Below are positions 1-6,893 of a stretch of 7,384 bases of DNA, one piece after another. The DNA lies in NCBI GenBank assembly GCA_934462775.1, contig CAKSIR010000116.1, forward strand, positions 1 through 7,384, given 5' to 3'. A program made the translations under genes and the position numbers. The DNA is from an uncultured Ruminiclostridium sp. Its GTDB lineage: Bacteria > Bacillota > Clostridia > Oscillospirales > Ruminococcaceae. The notes beneath the pieces were generated by a model. The model did no database searches. It was not told the origin of the DNA and saw nothing but the letters and a program-made list of their open reading frames with translations. Position 1 is the first letter of the stretch. Every line of letters starts with the position of its first letter.

Positions 1-6
1 ATTGTA

Positions 7-55
7 GTCCGGGCGAAGCCCGGTATTGCCGCCGGACGCAGTCCGGGGCGCAGCC
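7..55. repeat. Train of three short GC-rich hairpins (palindromic intergenic repeat, possibly cut by the window edge)
   Basis: Three consecutive palindromes are visible on the plus strand. They are CCGGGC-GAA-GCCCGG (9-23), CCGGAC-GCA-GTCCGG (32-46) and GGC-GCA-GCC (47-55). The last two are directly adjacent and the first is separated by an 8-nt linker. The element ends 3 nt from the stop codon of the minus-strand gene at 59-3205, so it forms the start of that gene's 3' untranslated region. No run of T follows on the minus strand before the window ends, so it is not a classical intrinsic terminator as far as can be seen. The GNA triloops match the loop type of the cloverleaf elements at 7146-7295. 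An enclosing stem, if there is one, lies to the left of this window. Confidence 0.75.
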
Positions 56-58
56 TTG

Positions 59-3000
59 TTAGTAGCGCGTAAAGCGCTGTACCAACATTGTCAGCAGCAT
101 AAAGCCGAAATTATAGAGTATTATCGCCGACGGACTGAAGAATTCGGGCTTTACGAACAGTGCGAAAATCACCGCGAACATTGCCGCGAAGAAAAGCCCC
201 GCAAGCATAACGCAGGAGCCTGCGTTTATGCTCTTCATCAGCTTCTTTGAGCCGACTACCGCCTTTGCAAAGGACGTGAAGGTCTTGTCGCAGGAGATTG
301 CGCCCGAACCTCTCGGCGTGTACCTTGTGCAGTCCTCGAACTGCTCGTGGAGGGAGTAAGGGAGAATCCTTATCATCTCAGGGGAAATGTCGAACACGTC
401 GGCAAGCTTGCCCACTGTAACTACCGAGTCGGTGGTCTTAACCGCAAGTGAAATGCCGCGGTCGGTCATTTCGCGGAGGGTTTCCTTAATCTCTGCGTTG
501 GCGGTCATTTCAATGAGGAAGATTATTACTACCTCGCCGCCTACCGCGAGGTAAACAAGGTCGGTGTTGTCGCTGCGGTACTTTCTGGTCTTGTTCATGT
601 CGGGAACCTTGATGTCGTGGTGCTTCATCTGCTCGCGGTTGCCGAGGATAAGACGCTTGGTGCCGTACCAGCCCATTACGCCCATGTTGTCCTCGTATAC
701 GCAATTCTCAATCGGCACAAGTATGTCGTCCTTGCTGTTTATCATGTTCTCGAACATATTTGACATTACCGAGCCGCTCTTTATGGCAAGGCTGGCGGCA
801 AGAATTATTGCCTGGTCAATAACTATGTTGTTCACCGAGTTTGCGGGGTGGCAGGTTTTCATGCCCGTGCAGGCAATGCTGCCCACAGGGAAAAACACCT
901 TTGCGTCAACCGCGGCGCAGTTGGTTTCGCTGAACTCCTCCACCGCGCCGTAGCCCAAAACCGCTGAGTTGTACTTAGACAGCGCCTTTGACGCCATTGC
1001 CAGAGGGTGGTTTACAATGAACATCGTGGCGAAAGGCGACAGGGCGGAAAGAGTGCCTAAGGCGGCGGTAATTGCCCAGTATGGGTTGTTTTCCATGCCG
1101 TCAATGCCGTTTGGAACAAAGTAGGCGATTACGCCCACTACTATTGCGAACGCAACCGAAATAGGGGTCAGATAACGGCTAATTCTGTCCGCCTTGTCAG
1201 TGCAGTAGCTTGTTTTAAGGAAGTCGGTGAGAAACTCGGTCTTTCTCATGGTGACAAGAACGGGAATGTCGCTGACAATGCCCTTTGTGATTGCCTCAGA
1301 CTGCTGCTCGTTTTCAACTATGTAGGCGTAATACTTGTCGTGGTCGCCCGAAATAAAGTCGAAATTGCGCTTTGCGCGGACTATCATGGACAGCTTGCCG
1401 AGAGTGTTGAACAGCAGCGCGAAAAGTCCTGCCGCTATGTAAAGATACGCCTTGCCGCGCTGAAGGTAATCGGGATTTTCAAGGTGAATTACCGCGCCTA
1501 AAACCGACAGCACCGCCGTTACGGAGCAGATAGAGTCGCAGTCCGCCTTTCCCCTGAACAGCTTTCCGAAACCGTTCAGCACAACAGGACTGCAAACCGC
1601 AAGCCCTAAAACGCCTGCAATCAGGTTGAAATAGATAAAGCCTGCGTTTTCCTTGGATACAAATCTTTGGTTGAGAATGTTGGAGCCGAAAAGCTCAAGG
1701 TTCAGCCCGCTGCCGAAATCGCCCGCAAAGGCTGCTATGCCCACAATCGCGCAGAGAATAAGCAGGATTATAAAGCGGGTCCTCAGTCCGCGGTGGGATT
1801 CGTTAAGGTCGGAGCGTATCTGCTCGGCGCCGTCGTAGCTGTCGAAATCGGCAGTTTCCTCGGGCTGCGGCTGCGGCTCGTCCTCGTCGTCATAGTCCTC
1901 GTCCTCGATGTCCTCAAGGACAAATTCGCTGATTTTGCGCTTTCTCTTGCGCTTCAGCTCGCGAATCTTCGCCTCGCTCACTGCAAATTCATCAACGGAG
2001 GGAATCGTTCCCGTGTCGGGCAGAATCTGCTTTTCGTAGTCGATATTAAGCCCTAACGTGGGGGTCTTTACCTCGGCGGTGCTGTTTTCGGTGAGGGAAA
2101 TAGGCTGGCTTGCGGCAAGGTTTTCCTCACGCTTTTTGGCAAGGCTCTTGTTTATGCTGTCAACAAGGGCGGTAGTGGAGCGCTTTTCCTTGTCGGCTGC
2201 TTCAAAAAGCCCGCCGTTTCCGCCTTTTTTGTATTCGCGGACAATCTCGGCGGTGTCGCCGTCGGGAGCCTCCGACTTTGCTTCCGTCCTGTCCTTTATT
2301 ACCATTGTGACTTCGTTGGTGTCGGAGGTGATTTCGCGCTTGGAAAGCGCTTTAAGCTCGTTGCCCGCAACGCCGATGGTATCCCCCGAAAGGGCGGCGG
2401 CTGCAATGGTTTCAATCGAATCCGCGTCAGCCTTGCTTTTCAGCTCGTAGGGATTCAGCGAATCAAGCTGCTCGTCCGATTCCTCGGCGGCAATGTCGCG
2501 GCTTAACAGCTTTTCGTCCTTTTTCGCGCCGTCGGACGCAGGTCTGCTCTTTTTCGGAGCGGTGACAAGCACAGGTTCGCTGCTTTCGGGCTGCTTTTTC
2601 TTTTTGCCGAAGATACTGTCAAGGTCAACGTCCGCCTCGTCCATTTCAAAATCGCCGTCATCGTCGAAATCCGGCGAGAATGCAGGCGAGAAGGGCTTTT
2701 CATCTTCCTCGGCGGATTCCGCCCTTTCCTGCTTTTCAGCCTGCTTTTCCGCTTTTTTCTCCGCCTTTTTCGCCTTTTTGAAGAACTTGTCCGACTTTTT
2801 CCGCGGCTTGCTTTCTTCGGGCTGAGCTTCTGAACGCTTTTCAAAACGTTCTTCGGATTTTGCCGCCGATTTTTCCTCGGAGCTTTCCTGCTCCTTTGGC
2901 TGCTCGGACTGCTTTTTGTCAGGGCTGACGCTCTTTTGCGGCGATTCAGGCTCCTCAAGGCGCTCCTCGCGGCTTGGCTTTTGCTCCTTTTTTTCTTCCT

Positions 3001-3205
3001 TTGGAGCGGGATTTTCCGCAGCGCTCATATTTTCTGCGGAGGAATTGGCGCCGCCGCTTTCGCCGTTCAGCCTTTCCCTTATTTCCTCGTCCGCTAAAAT
3101 TGAGGTTACGGACAGGTCGGTTTCCTTAGCGGAGCCGCCTGCGTTTTTTGACTTTTTTCTGTCAACCTCTGCCAAAATATCATCAAGTGAAAATTTATCT
3201 GCCAT
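59..3205 (-). CDS. Membrane protein with degenerate P1B-type ATPase core and long charged N-terminal region (predicted pseudoenzyme)
   Basis: 1048 residues. Residues 1-470 are rich in E, K, S and D and probably disordered, ending in a basic cluster (418-424) and an acidic one (431-443). Residues 476-1042 show about eight hydrophobic helices (476-494, 522-543, 557-575, 585-606, 678-697, 709-731, 995-1018, 1025-1042), grouped 4+2+2 as in P1B heavy-metal ATPases. SPF (723-725) sits where CPC should be. D767 lies 44 residues on, at the position of the phosphorylated Asp, but KTGT is replaced by AKVF. The Ser-Glu-His-Pro motif reads SGSVMSN (810-816). GNREQM (855-860) resembles the family GNRRLM segment, and ALP/ILP spacing continues to 948. 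The TGES and GDGxND motifs are absent and the actuator region is short (about 607-675). Ion pumping is therefore unlikely; a scaffolding or sensing role is a guess. An SD-like GGGGG lies 5 nt before ATG, 12 bp after the rlmB stop. Gene reality is near certain; the family call is by eye. Confidence 0.85.
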   Translation of the reverse strand: MADKFSLDDILAEVDRKKSKNAGGSAKETDLSVTSILADEEIRERLNGESGGANSSAENMSAAENPAPKEEKKEQKPSREERLEEPESPQKSVSPDKKQSEQPKEQESSEEKSAAKSEERFEKRSEAQPEESKPRKKSDKFFKKAKKAEKKAEKQAEKQERAESAEEDEKPFSPAFSPDFDDDGDFEMDEADVDLDSIFGKKKKQPESSEPVLVTAPKKSRPASDGAKKDEKLLSRDIAAEESDEQLDSLNPYELKSKADADSIETIAAAALSGDTIGVAGNELKALSKREITSDTNEVTMVIKDRTEAKSEAPDGDTAEIVREYKKGGNGGLFEAADKEKRSTTALVDSINKSLAKKREENLAASQPISLTENSTAEVKTPTLGLNIDYEKQILPDTGTIPSVDEFAVSEAKIRELKRKRKRKISEFVLEDIEDEDYDDEDEPQPQPEETADFDSYDGAEQIRSDLNESHRGLRTRFIILLILCAIVGIAAFAGDFGSGLNLELFGSNILNQRFVSKENAGFIYFNLIAGVLGLAVCSPVVLNGFGKLFRGKADCDSICSVTAVLSVLGAVIHLENPDYLQRGKAYLYIAAGLFALLFNTLGKLSMIVRAKRNFDFISGDHDKYYAYIVENEQQSEAITKGIVSDIPVLVTMRKTEFLTDFLKTSYCTDKADRISRYLTPISVAFAIVVGVIAYFVPNGIDGMENNPYWAITAALGTLSALSPFATMFIVNHPLAMASKALSKYNSAVLGYGAVEEFSETNCAAVDAKVFFPVGSIACTGMKTCHPANSVNNIVIDQAIILAASLAIKSGSVMSNMFENMINSKDDILVPIENCVYEDNMGVMGWYGTKRLILGNREQMKHHDIKVPDMNKTRKYRSDNTDLVYLAVGGEVVIIFLIEMTANAEIKETLREMTDRGISLAVKTTDSVVTVGKLADVFDISPEMIRILPYSLHEQFEDCTRYTPRGSGAISCDKTFTSFAKAVVGSKKLMKSINAGSCVMLAGLFFAAMFAVIFALFVKPEFFSPSAIILYNFGFMLLTMLVQRFTRY

Positions 3206-3217
3206 TTTTACCCCCGA

Positions 3218-4066
3218 TTATCTGCGGTATCTTACAACCTCGTACATTAGGATTCCCGCGCTGACCGACGCGTTAAGGGAATTTACCCTGCCGAACATAT
3301 CTATTGAAAGTATCATGTCGCAGCTTTCGCGGACCAGTCTGCCAAGACCCTGTCCCTCGGAGCCGATCACCAGGGCTACCGCTCCGTCAAGCTTTGCCTT
3401 ATGAACGGGAGTTCCGTCCGCTTCTGCGCCGTAAACCCATATATTTTCCTTTTTAAGCTGCTTTATGGCGTCAACCAAATTCGGCACGCGCGCCACCTTG
3501 AGCCAGCTTGCAGCTCCTGCGGAGGTCTTGAAAACCGTGGCGGTAAGACCTGCGCTCCGTCTTTTTGGAATAATCACACCGTCTGCGCCCGCCGCTTCGG
3601 CGGTTCTGATTATTGCGCCGAGGTTGTGGGGGTCCTGAATTTCGTCGGCGATGATTATGAACGGGGGAGTGCCTTTTGCCTTTGAAACTGCAAGAATGTC
3701 CTCGACAGACGCGTACTCCGCCGCCGCCATTACCGCGCAGACGCCGCCGTGCTTTCCGCTGCACATTGCGTCAAGCCTGTCCTCGCCTGTTTCCTTTACC
3801 ACCGCGCCCAGCTCCTTTGCGGCGTTTATAAGCTTGCCAAGACCTGTTGCGCCTTTCTGAACGTAAACGGTGTCGATTGCCTTTTCGGCGAGAATCGCCT
3901 CCATAACGGCGTTTCTGCCGAAAATGACCTGCTCCTTCGGGCTGTCGCTTTCGTCGGCAGGCTGTTCCTTTTCAGGCTCAAAGCTGCGCCTTGGTCGGAA
4001 GCCGTCCTTTTTGTAAGACCTTTTGGGGTCGAAATTCTTTTTGGGATTGGGTTTATTGTTGTTCAT
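3218..4066 (-). CDS. rlmB: 23S rRNA 2'-O-ribose methyltransferase, TrmH/SpoU (SPOUT) family, RlmB-like
   Basis: 282 residues. Members of this family transfer methyl from S-adenosylmethionine to a guanosine ribose 2'-OH in 23S rRNA (G2251 in E. coli), acting in the cytoplasm as knotted dimers. Residues 47-117 fit the SpoU substrate-binding domain (starting IFGRNAVMEAI). The catalytic SPOUT domain shows motif 1 NLGAIIRTAEAAGADG (148-163, with N148 and R154), motif 2 ALVIGSEGQGLGRL (230-243, with E237) and motif 3 ending SLNASVSAGI (263-272). LSIDM replaces the more usual LSIPM at 253-257, a minor variation. Residues 1-45 form a Lys/Arg/Asn-rich tail, common in Firmicutes copies and plausibly rRNA-binding. 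AGGA lies 7 nt before the ATG. The gene heads a likely two-gene operon with the membrane protein downstream. The cysS-mrnC neighbours often seen beside rlmB in Firmicutes are absent. A tRNA-directed TrmH paralogue cannot be excluded, but the length and N-terminal domain favour RlmB. Confidence 0.93.
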   Translation of the reverse strand: MNNNKPNPKKNFDPKRSYKKDGFRPRRSFEPEKEQPADESDSPKEQVIFGRNAVMEAILAEKAIDTVYVQKGATGLGKLINAAKELGAVVKETGEDRLDAMCSGKHGGVCAVMAAAEYASVEDILAVSKAKGTPPFIIIADEIQDPHNLGAIIRTAEAAGADGVIIPKRRSAGLTATVFKTSAGAASWLKVARVPNLVDAIKQLKKENIWVYGAEADGTPVHKAKLDGAVALVIGSEGQGLGRLVRESCDMILSIDMFGRVNSLNASVSAGILMYEVVRYRR

Positions 4067-4070
4067 ACTA

Positions 4071-4077
4071 CTTTCCT
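4071..4077 (-). promoter_or_regulatory. Ribosome binding site of rlmB
   Basis: On the minus strand AGGAAAG precedes TAGT and then ATG. The AGGA core is 7 nt from the start codon, which supports the ATG at 4066. Confidence 0.7.
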
Positions 4078-4110
4078 GTTTTTAAATTTTGATACAATTA
4101 TACATTATCA

Positions 4111-4139
4111 AGTATAGCACAAACGCGAGGCAATTGCAA
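4111..4139 (-). promoter_or_regulatory. Sigma-A type promoter for rlmB and the downstream membrane-protein gene
   Basis: Read on the minus strand, TTGCAA (4139-4134) is separated by exactly 17 bp from TATACT (4116-4111). TGC directly upstream of the -10 gives an extended -10 (TGnTATACT). Transcription would start near 4104, leaving a leader of about 40 nt. A second -10-like TATAAT lies at 4102-4097 but has no good -35 at 16-18 bp. Part of the spacer, TCGCGTTTGTGC, recurs almost exactly in the minus-strand promoter candidate at 6894-6922. Confidence 0.75.
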
Positions 4140-4154
4140 CAAAGATTACATAAT

Positions 4155-4197
4155 AAAAAACGCCCTGCGCAGAATTGCGGCAGAGGCGCGGCGGGCG
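4155..4197 (-). terminator. Probable intrinsic terminator after the glycosyltransferase gene
   Basis: On the minus strand CGCCC (4197-4193) pairs with GGGCG (4165-4161), and GCGC (4189-4186) can pair with GCGC (4170-4167) across a small internal loop. Six Ts follow at 4160-4155. It lies about 100 nt after the glycosyltransferase stop codon and upstream of the rlmB promoter, which fits separation of two transcription units. The stem is imperfect, so efficiency is uncertain. Confidence 0.6.
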
Positions 4198-4241
4198 GTC
4201 AATCCGACTTCCGCGCCCCTTGAGGCAGGCGCGGAATTGAC
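4198..4241. repeat. Strong hairpin in the glycosyltransferase-rlmB intergenic region
   Basis: TTCCGCGCC (4209-4217) and GGCGCGGAA (4228-4236) form a perfect 9-bp stem with a 10-nt loop. It is extended by GTCAA (4198-4202) with TTGAC (4237-4241) across a 6-nt one-sided bulge. There is no T-run on either side, so it is not itself an intrinsic terminator. It sits just upstream of the terminator in the minus-strand transcript and shares the 7-nt CCGCGCC sequence with that terminator's left arm, so alternative pairings are possible. Confidence 0.65.
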
Positions 4242-4258
4242 AGACAGGCAATGGCTTA

Positions 4259-4287
4259 TTGACAGATTTGTTTCTCGGTGATATTAT
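4259..4287 (+). promoter_or_regulatory. Near-consensus rightward promoter located beyond the 3' end of the glycosyltransferase gene
   Basis: TTGACA (4259-4264), a 17-bp spacer and TATTAT (4282-4287) match the housekeeping consensus at 11 of 12 positions. Transcription would begin near 4294, directly after the stop codon of the opposing glycosyltransferase gene. It would run antisense through that whole gene and then sense into the surface-protein gene at 5411. No plus-strand gene starts nearer. It could instead make a short antisense RNA, or be fortuitous. Confidence 0.55.
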
Positions 4288-4297
4288 ATAAACGCGG

Positions 4298-5380
4298 CTA
4301 AATGCCGAAAAGCTCCATATTTTCGGGCAGGCAGCGGCTCAGCAGGTACTTTTCGTCAAGCCCCTTTCCCGATTTTTCAGCGCAGAGCCGCTTATCTTCA
4401 GCGAACCTGTCCATGACCTCCGCAAGGGAATCGGCGTTATCCGACGGGAACAGCACGCCGTTCTCCCCGTTTATCAGGTCCCTGTGACCCTTTACGTCCG
4501 ACGCTGCGACAGGCAGACCGCAGTACAGCGCCTCCATAATGCAGAAAGGCAGCCCCTCGAACCTGCTTGCGGCAACAAAGCAGTCGGACAGCCTTAACAG
4601 CGCGTTTACGCTGCAGCTGTAATGGACGAAAAATATTCTGCCGCTTACTCCGAGGGCTTCGGCAAGCTCCATGCAGGAATGCAGCAGCTCCCCCTCTCCC
4701 GCTAAAATAAGCACGGCGTCGTTTTTCATCTTTGCAAGGGCGCTTATCAGCAGCCGCTGATTTTTTCGGGCGGAAAACTCCGCAACGTTTATGAAAACGA
4801 ACGCGTCCTTTTCAATGCCCATATCGGCTCTTGTCTGAGCGCACTGCTCCTTTGACAGCGGTGGGAACATTCCACTGTCGATTCCCATTCCGTTAATAAA
4901 GCGTATCGACTTTCCGAGGCGGTACTTTTCCGCAATCGCCATGTCGTCGCTGTTCATTACGGCGAGCAGGTCAGTTTTTCTCCTGAAAAGCTTTTCGCAG
5001 AAAATCATGAACCTTGAGCGCCTGCTGCCGTCGTCGTTGAACAGATAGCCGTGGCAGGTATGCACAATCCGCAGCTTTCTGAAGGACAGCACTGCGGCGG
5101 CTCTGCCGATAATTCCCGCAAGGGACGCCTGGGTCATTATGTAATCGTACTTTTCCCTGCGTATAATTCTCGCAAGCTTGATAATCGTAACAAAATTTTT
5201 CGGTGAATATACTTTTTTGACAAACGGCAGGTCGTAGCTTACGGCCGCGCCGCCGCACCGCGCCACACCTGTCGAGCAGGTGTGAACCTCGAAGCCCCGC
5301 CGTTTATATTCGGCAATGTAAGGCTTATGGAAATTCTCAATATGTGACGCCATTGACGCGCAGTAAAGAATTTTCGCCAT
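4298..5380 (-). CDS. Glycosyltransferase, GT4 family (GT-B fold, group 1), exopolysaccharide/capsule type
   Basis: 360 residues from the ATG at 5380. Such retaining enzymes transfer a sugar from a nucleotide donor to a lipid-linked or surface glycan acceptor at the inner membrane face; donor and acceptor cannot be read here. The N-terminal Rossmann half starts MAKILYCASMASHIENFHKP and includes HTCHGYLF (107-114), typical of EpsD/CapM-like members. The C-terminal half has NVAEFSARKNQRLL (198-211), with the usual basic pair R205/K206, then LAGEGE (226-231). The EX7E motif is E275 to E283 in FEGLPFCIMEAL. Length is normal for the family and nothing is missing. GGAGG lies 8 nt before the ATG and overlaps an alternative GTG three codons upstream (5389), so that GTG is rejected. 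The start lies 30 bp from the divergent surface-protein gene. A polysaccharide locus is not otherwise visible. Confidence 0.88.
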   Translation of the reverse strand: MAKILYCASMASHIENFHKPYIAEYKRRGFEVHTCSTGVARCGGAAVSYDLPFVKKVYSPKNFVTIIKLARIIRREKYDYIMTQASLAGIIGRAAAVLSFRKLRIVHTCHGYLFNDDGSRRSRFMIFCEKLFRRKTDLLAVMNSDDMAIAEKYRLGKSIRFINGMGIDSGMFPPLSKEQCAQTRADMGIEKDAFVFINVAEFSARKNQRLLISALAKMKNDAVLILAGEGELLHSCMELAEALGVSGRIFFVHYSCSVNALLRLSDCFVAASRFEGLPFCIMEALYCGLPVAASDVKGHRDLINGENGVLFPSDNADSLAEVMDRFAEDKRLCAEKSGKGLDEKYLLSRCLPENMELFGI

Positions 5381-5386
5381 TATATT

Positions 5387-5393
5387 CACCTCC
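5387..5393 (-). promoter_or_regulatory. Ribosome binding site that fixes the glycosyltransferase start
   Basis: GGAGGTG on the minus strand lies 8 nt (from the end of GGAGG) before the ATG at 5380. The in-frame GTG at 5389-5387 is part of this site, so translation should start at the downstream ATG. Confidence 0.85.
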
Positions 5394-5396
5394 GAG

Positions 5397-5402
5397 AAAG
5401 GA
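5397..5402 (+). promoter_or_regulatory. Ribosome binding site of the surface-protein gene
   Basis: AAAGGA is followed by 8 nt and the ATG at 5411. It lies only 3 bp from the opposing site at 5387-5393, so the 30-bp gap between the two start codons is almost filled by two divergent ribosome sites. No room remains for a conventional promoter. Confidence 0.75.
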
Positions 5403-5410
5403 TATTTTAT

Positions 5411-6871
5411 ATGTTGAGAAAGTTAATTTCGTTATTTGCGGCAGCCGCCCTGAGCCTTACCGCTGCCGTTACGGTTTACGCCGAGCCGCCTGCGGATACA
5501 TCTGCGGAAACGTCTGCGGAAACGGCCTTGGAGGAATCCGACGATACGGTTGCTCCCCATACCGAGCCGGAGGAAATTACCGCTCAGCCCGAGCTGTCCG
5601 AGGATCCCGAACCCGATACGCCCGAAACAGACCCGCCCGAAACCGAAACAACAGTCACAACCACCACAACGGCGACTGCAGCGACAACCACCGCCGCTCC
5701 CACGTCGGTAAGCTTCAACGTTCATAACCTGACCATGACCGAGGGAGATACATACGCGCTGACGGTTGATTTCAGAAACCCAACCGCAGATTCCGCTCTC
5801 AGAATTTACAGCACCAACATAAACGTTGCGCGCTCCGACCAGAACGGTCTTGTTACCGCCAACGGCGCGGGAACAGCCATAATCACCGTAATCGACGACG
5901 CGACAGGCGTATTCGACACAGTAAACGTGACCGTATCCGCGCGTCCCGTTCAGATAATCGCCGCAGAGGGAATCGAGCTGAGCGCCGAAGCCCTGACCCT
6001 TACCGAGGGAGAAACAGCGCAGCTTACTGCGGCAATCGTTCCTGCGGGAGCGGATGGAACCGTTGTTTTTACCTCCGACAACGCCGCGGTGGCAGCCGTT
6101 GACGCAAACGGCACAATAACCGCCGTAGGAGCGGGACAGGCGGTAATAACCGCGTCCGTAAGCGGCACGGCGGTATCCAAAACCGCTGCGGTAACGGTAA
6201 AAGCGCTGATTGTAAACAACCTCAGCCTTACGGGCAGTATCTATATGCAAAGCGGCGCGCCTGCCGCAGGCGTAAGAATTTCTCTCAGCGGCCGCCGCGG
6301 CACGGCGGTTGCCGACACGACAGGAGCGTTTTCCTTCGGCTCTCTTGCAAAAGGAACATACACCGTAACCGCTGACGACGGCGTTTCCGCCTATTCCTCC
6401 GAAATCGAAATAACCGATTCCGCGCACCTGTTTTTCCTCATAAAGGACGGACAGCTTTTCGCCGAGGACGGCTACAAAAAAATAGAGAGTATGTTCGATA
6501 TACAGACGTTTGAGCTGGATTCAAAGGCGCTTGAGCTGAAGCCGGGAGAAACGAGCCTGCTGAAATATTCATACTCGCCTGCCGCGTCAACCGTTACGTC
6601 GGTAGTTTTTGAAAGCTCCAATCCTTCCATTGCCTCGGTAGGTCAGGACGGAACGGTGACCGCCAGAAAAACGGGAACAGCCGACATCCTCCTCAGCCTT
6701 AACGGCTCGGAGAAAAAATCCGTTTGCAGCCTTACCGTAAAGGCGCCGGACAGCACCGAAAACAGCCTGCTTATCGTGCTGATTGAGTCGGGAATACTTG
6801 CAGCGGCGGCGCTGGTTTTCGTCATAATGTACCTGCGCTACAGGAAAAAGCATTCGTCCGAAGAGCTGTGA
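5411..6871 (+). CDS. Secreted, membrane-anchored protein with bacterial Ig-like (Big_2-type) domains
   Basis: 486 residues. Residues 1-24 form a signal peptide (MLRKL, hydrophobic core, cleavage after VYA). Residues 25-98 are an acidic Pro/Thr-rich linker including a TTTTTT run at 83-87 and nearby. Ig-like segments follow at about 98-177, 187-264 and 366-444. The last two carry the Big_2 pattern of strand-forming repeats with SDNAAVAAVDANGTITAVGAG (split 222-242) and SSNPSIASVGQDGTVTA (402-418). Between them, 270-343 looks like a carboxypeptidase-regulatory/CnaB-like fold (GAPAAGVRISLSG, GTYTVTADDG). A C-terminal helix (452-475) and basic tail RYRKKHSSEEL anchor it with the bulk outside; no LPXTG motif is present. 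The role is probably structural or adhesive, but no binding partner or enzyme domain is visible. The linker might carry O-glycans, and the neighbouring glycosyltransferase is suggestive only. No intrinsic terminator is seen downstream. Confidence 0.9.
   Translation: MLRKLISLFAAAALSLTAAVTVYAEPPADTSAETSAETALEESDDTVAPHTEPEEITAQPELSEDPEPDTPETDPPETETTVTTTTTATAATTTAAPTSVSFNVHNLTMTEGDTYALTVDFRNPTADSALRIYSTNINVARSDQNGLVTANGAGTAIITVIDDATGVFDTVNVTVSARPVQIIAAEGIELSAEALTLTEGETAQLTAAIVPAGADGTVVFTSDNAAVAAVDANGTITAVGAGQAVITASVSGTAVSKTAAVTVKALIVNNLSLTGSIYMQSGAPAAGVRISLSGRRGTAVADTTGAFSFGSLAKGTYTVTADDGVSAYSSEIEITDSAHLFFLIKDGQLFAEDGYKKIESMFDIQTFELDSKALELKPGETSLLKYSYSPAASTVTSVVFESSNPSIASVGQDGTVTARKTGTADILLSLNGSEKKSVCSLTVKAPDSTENSLLIVLIESGILAAAALVFVIMYLRYRKKHSSEEL
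5489..5524 (+). repeat. 12-bp tandem repeat in the surface-protein linker
   Basis: TCTGCGGAAACG occurs twice in perfect tandem (5501-5512 and 5513-5524). It is preceded by a diverged third copy, CCTGCGGATACA (5489-5500). The unit is a multiple of three and encodes the SAET repeat, so changes in copy number would keep the frame and only alter linker length. Confidence 0.8.
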
Positions 6872-6893
6872 CAAGGGCATTTATACCGAAATT

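Noticed and set aside
2493..2958. Overlapping reading frames on both strands within the charged part of the membrane-protein gene
   Set aside because: They are by-products of the biased Lys/Glu/Ser codons of the real gene. Their low-complexity Ser/Phe or Arg/Lys products and missing ribosome sites argue against coding.
59..3205. Functional copper or zinc exporting ATPase
   Set aside because: The CPC, DKTGT, HP, TGES and GDGxND signatures are all replaced or absent, so neither phosphorylation nor metal transport is supported.
4228..4242. Second TTGACA at 4237-4242 as an extra promoter
   Set aside because: No -10-like hexamer occurs 16-18 bp downstream, and the bases are part of the 4198-4241 hairpin stem.
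5353..5386. Local promoter for the surface gene (TTGACG with TATATT or CATTAT)
   Set aside because: The spacing is 22 bp, or 19 bp with a poor -10. It is kept only as a weak alternative to the distal promoter.
5381..5389. GTG start three codons upstream for the glycosyltransferase
   Set aside because: The GTG is part of the GGAGGTG ribosome site that is correctly spaced for the ATG at 5380.
5432..6427. 331-codon minus-strand frame opposite the surface-protein gene
   Set aside because: Its product is Gly/Arg/Tyr/Cys-rich, typical of the complement of GC-rich Thr/Ala/Val codons. The plus-strand gene has a signal peptide, domains and a membrane anchor.
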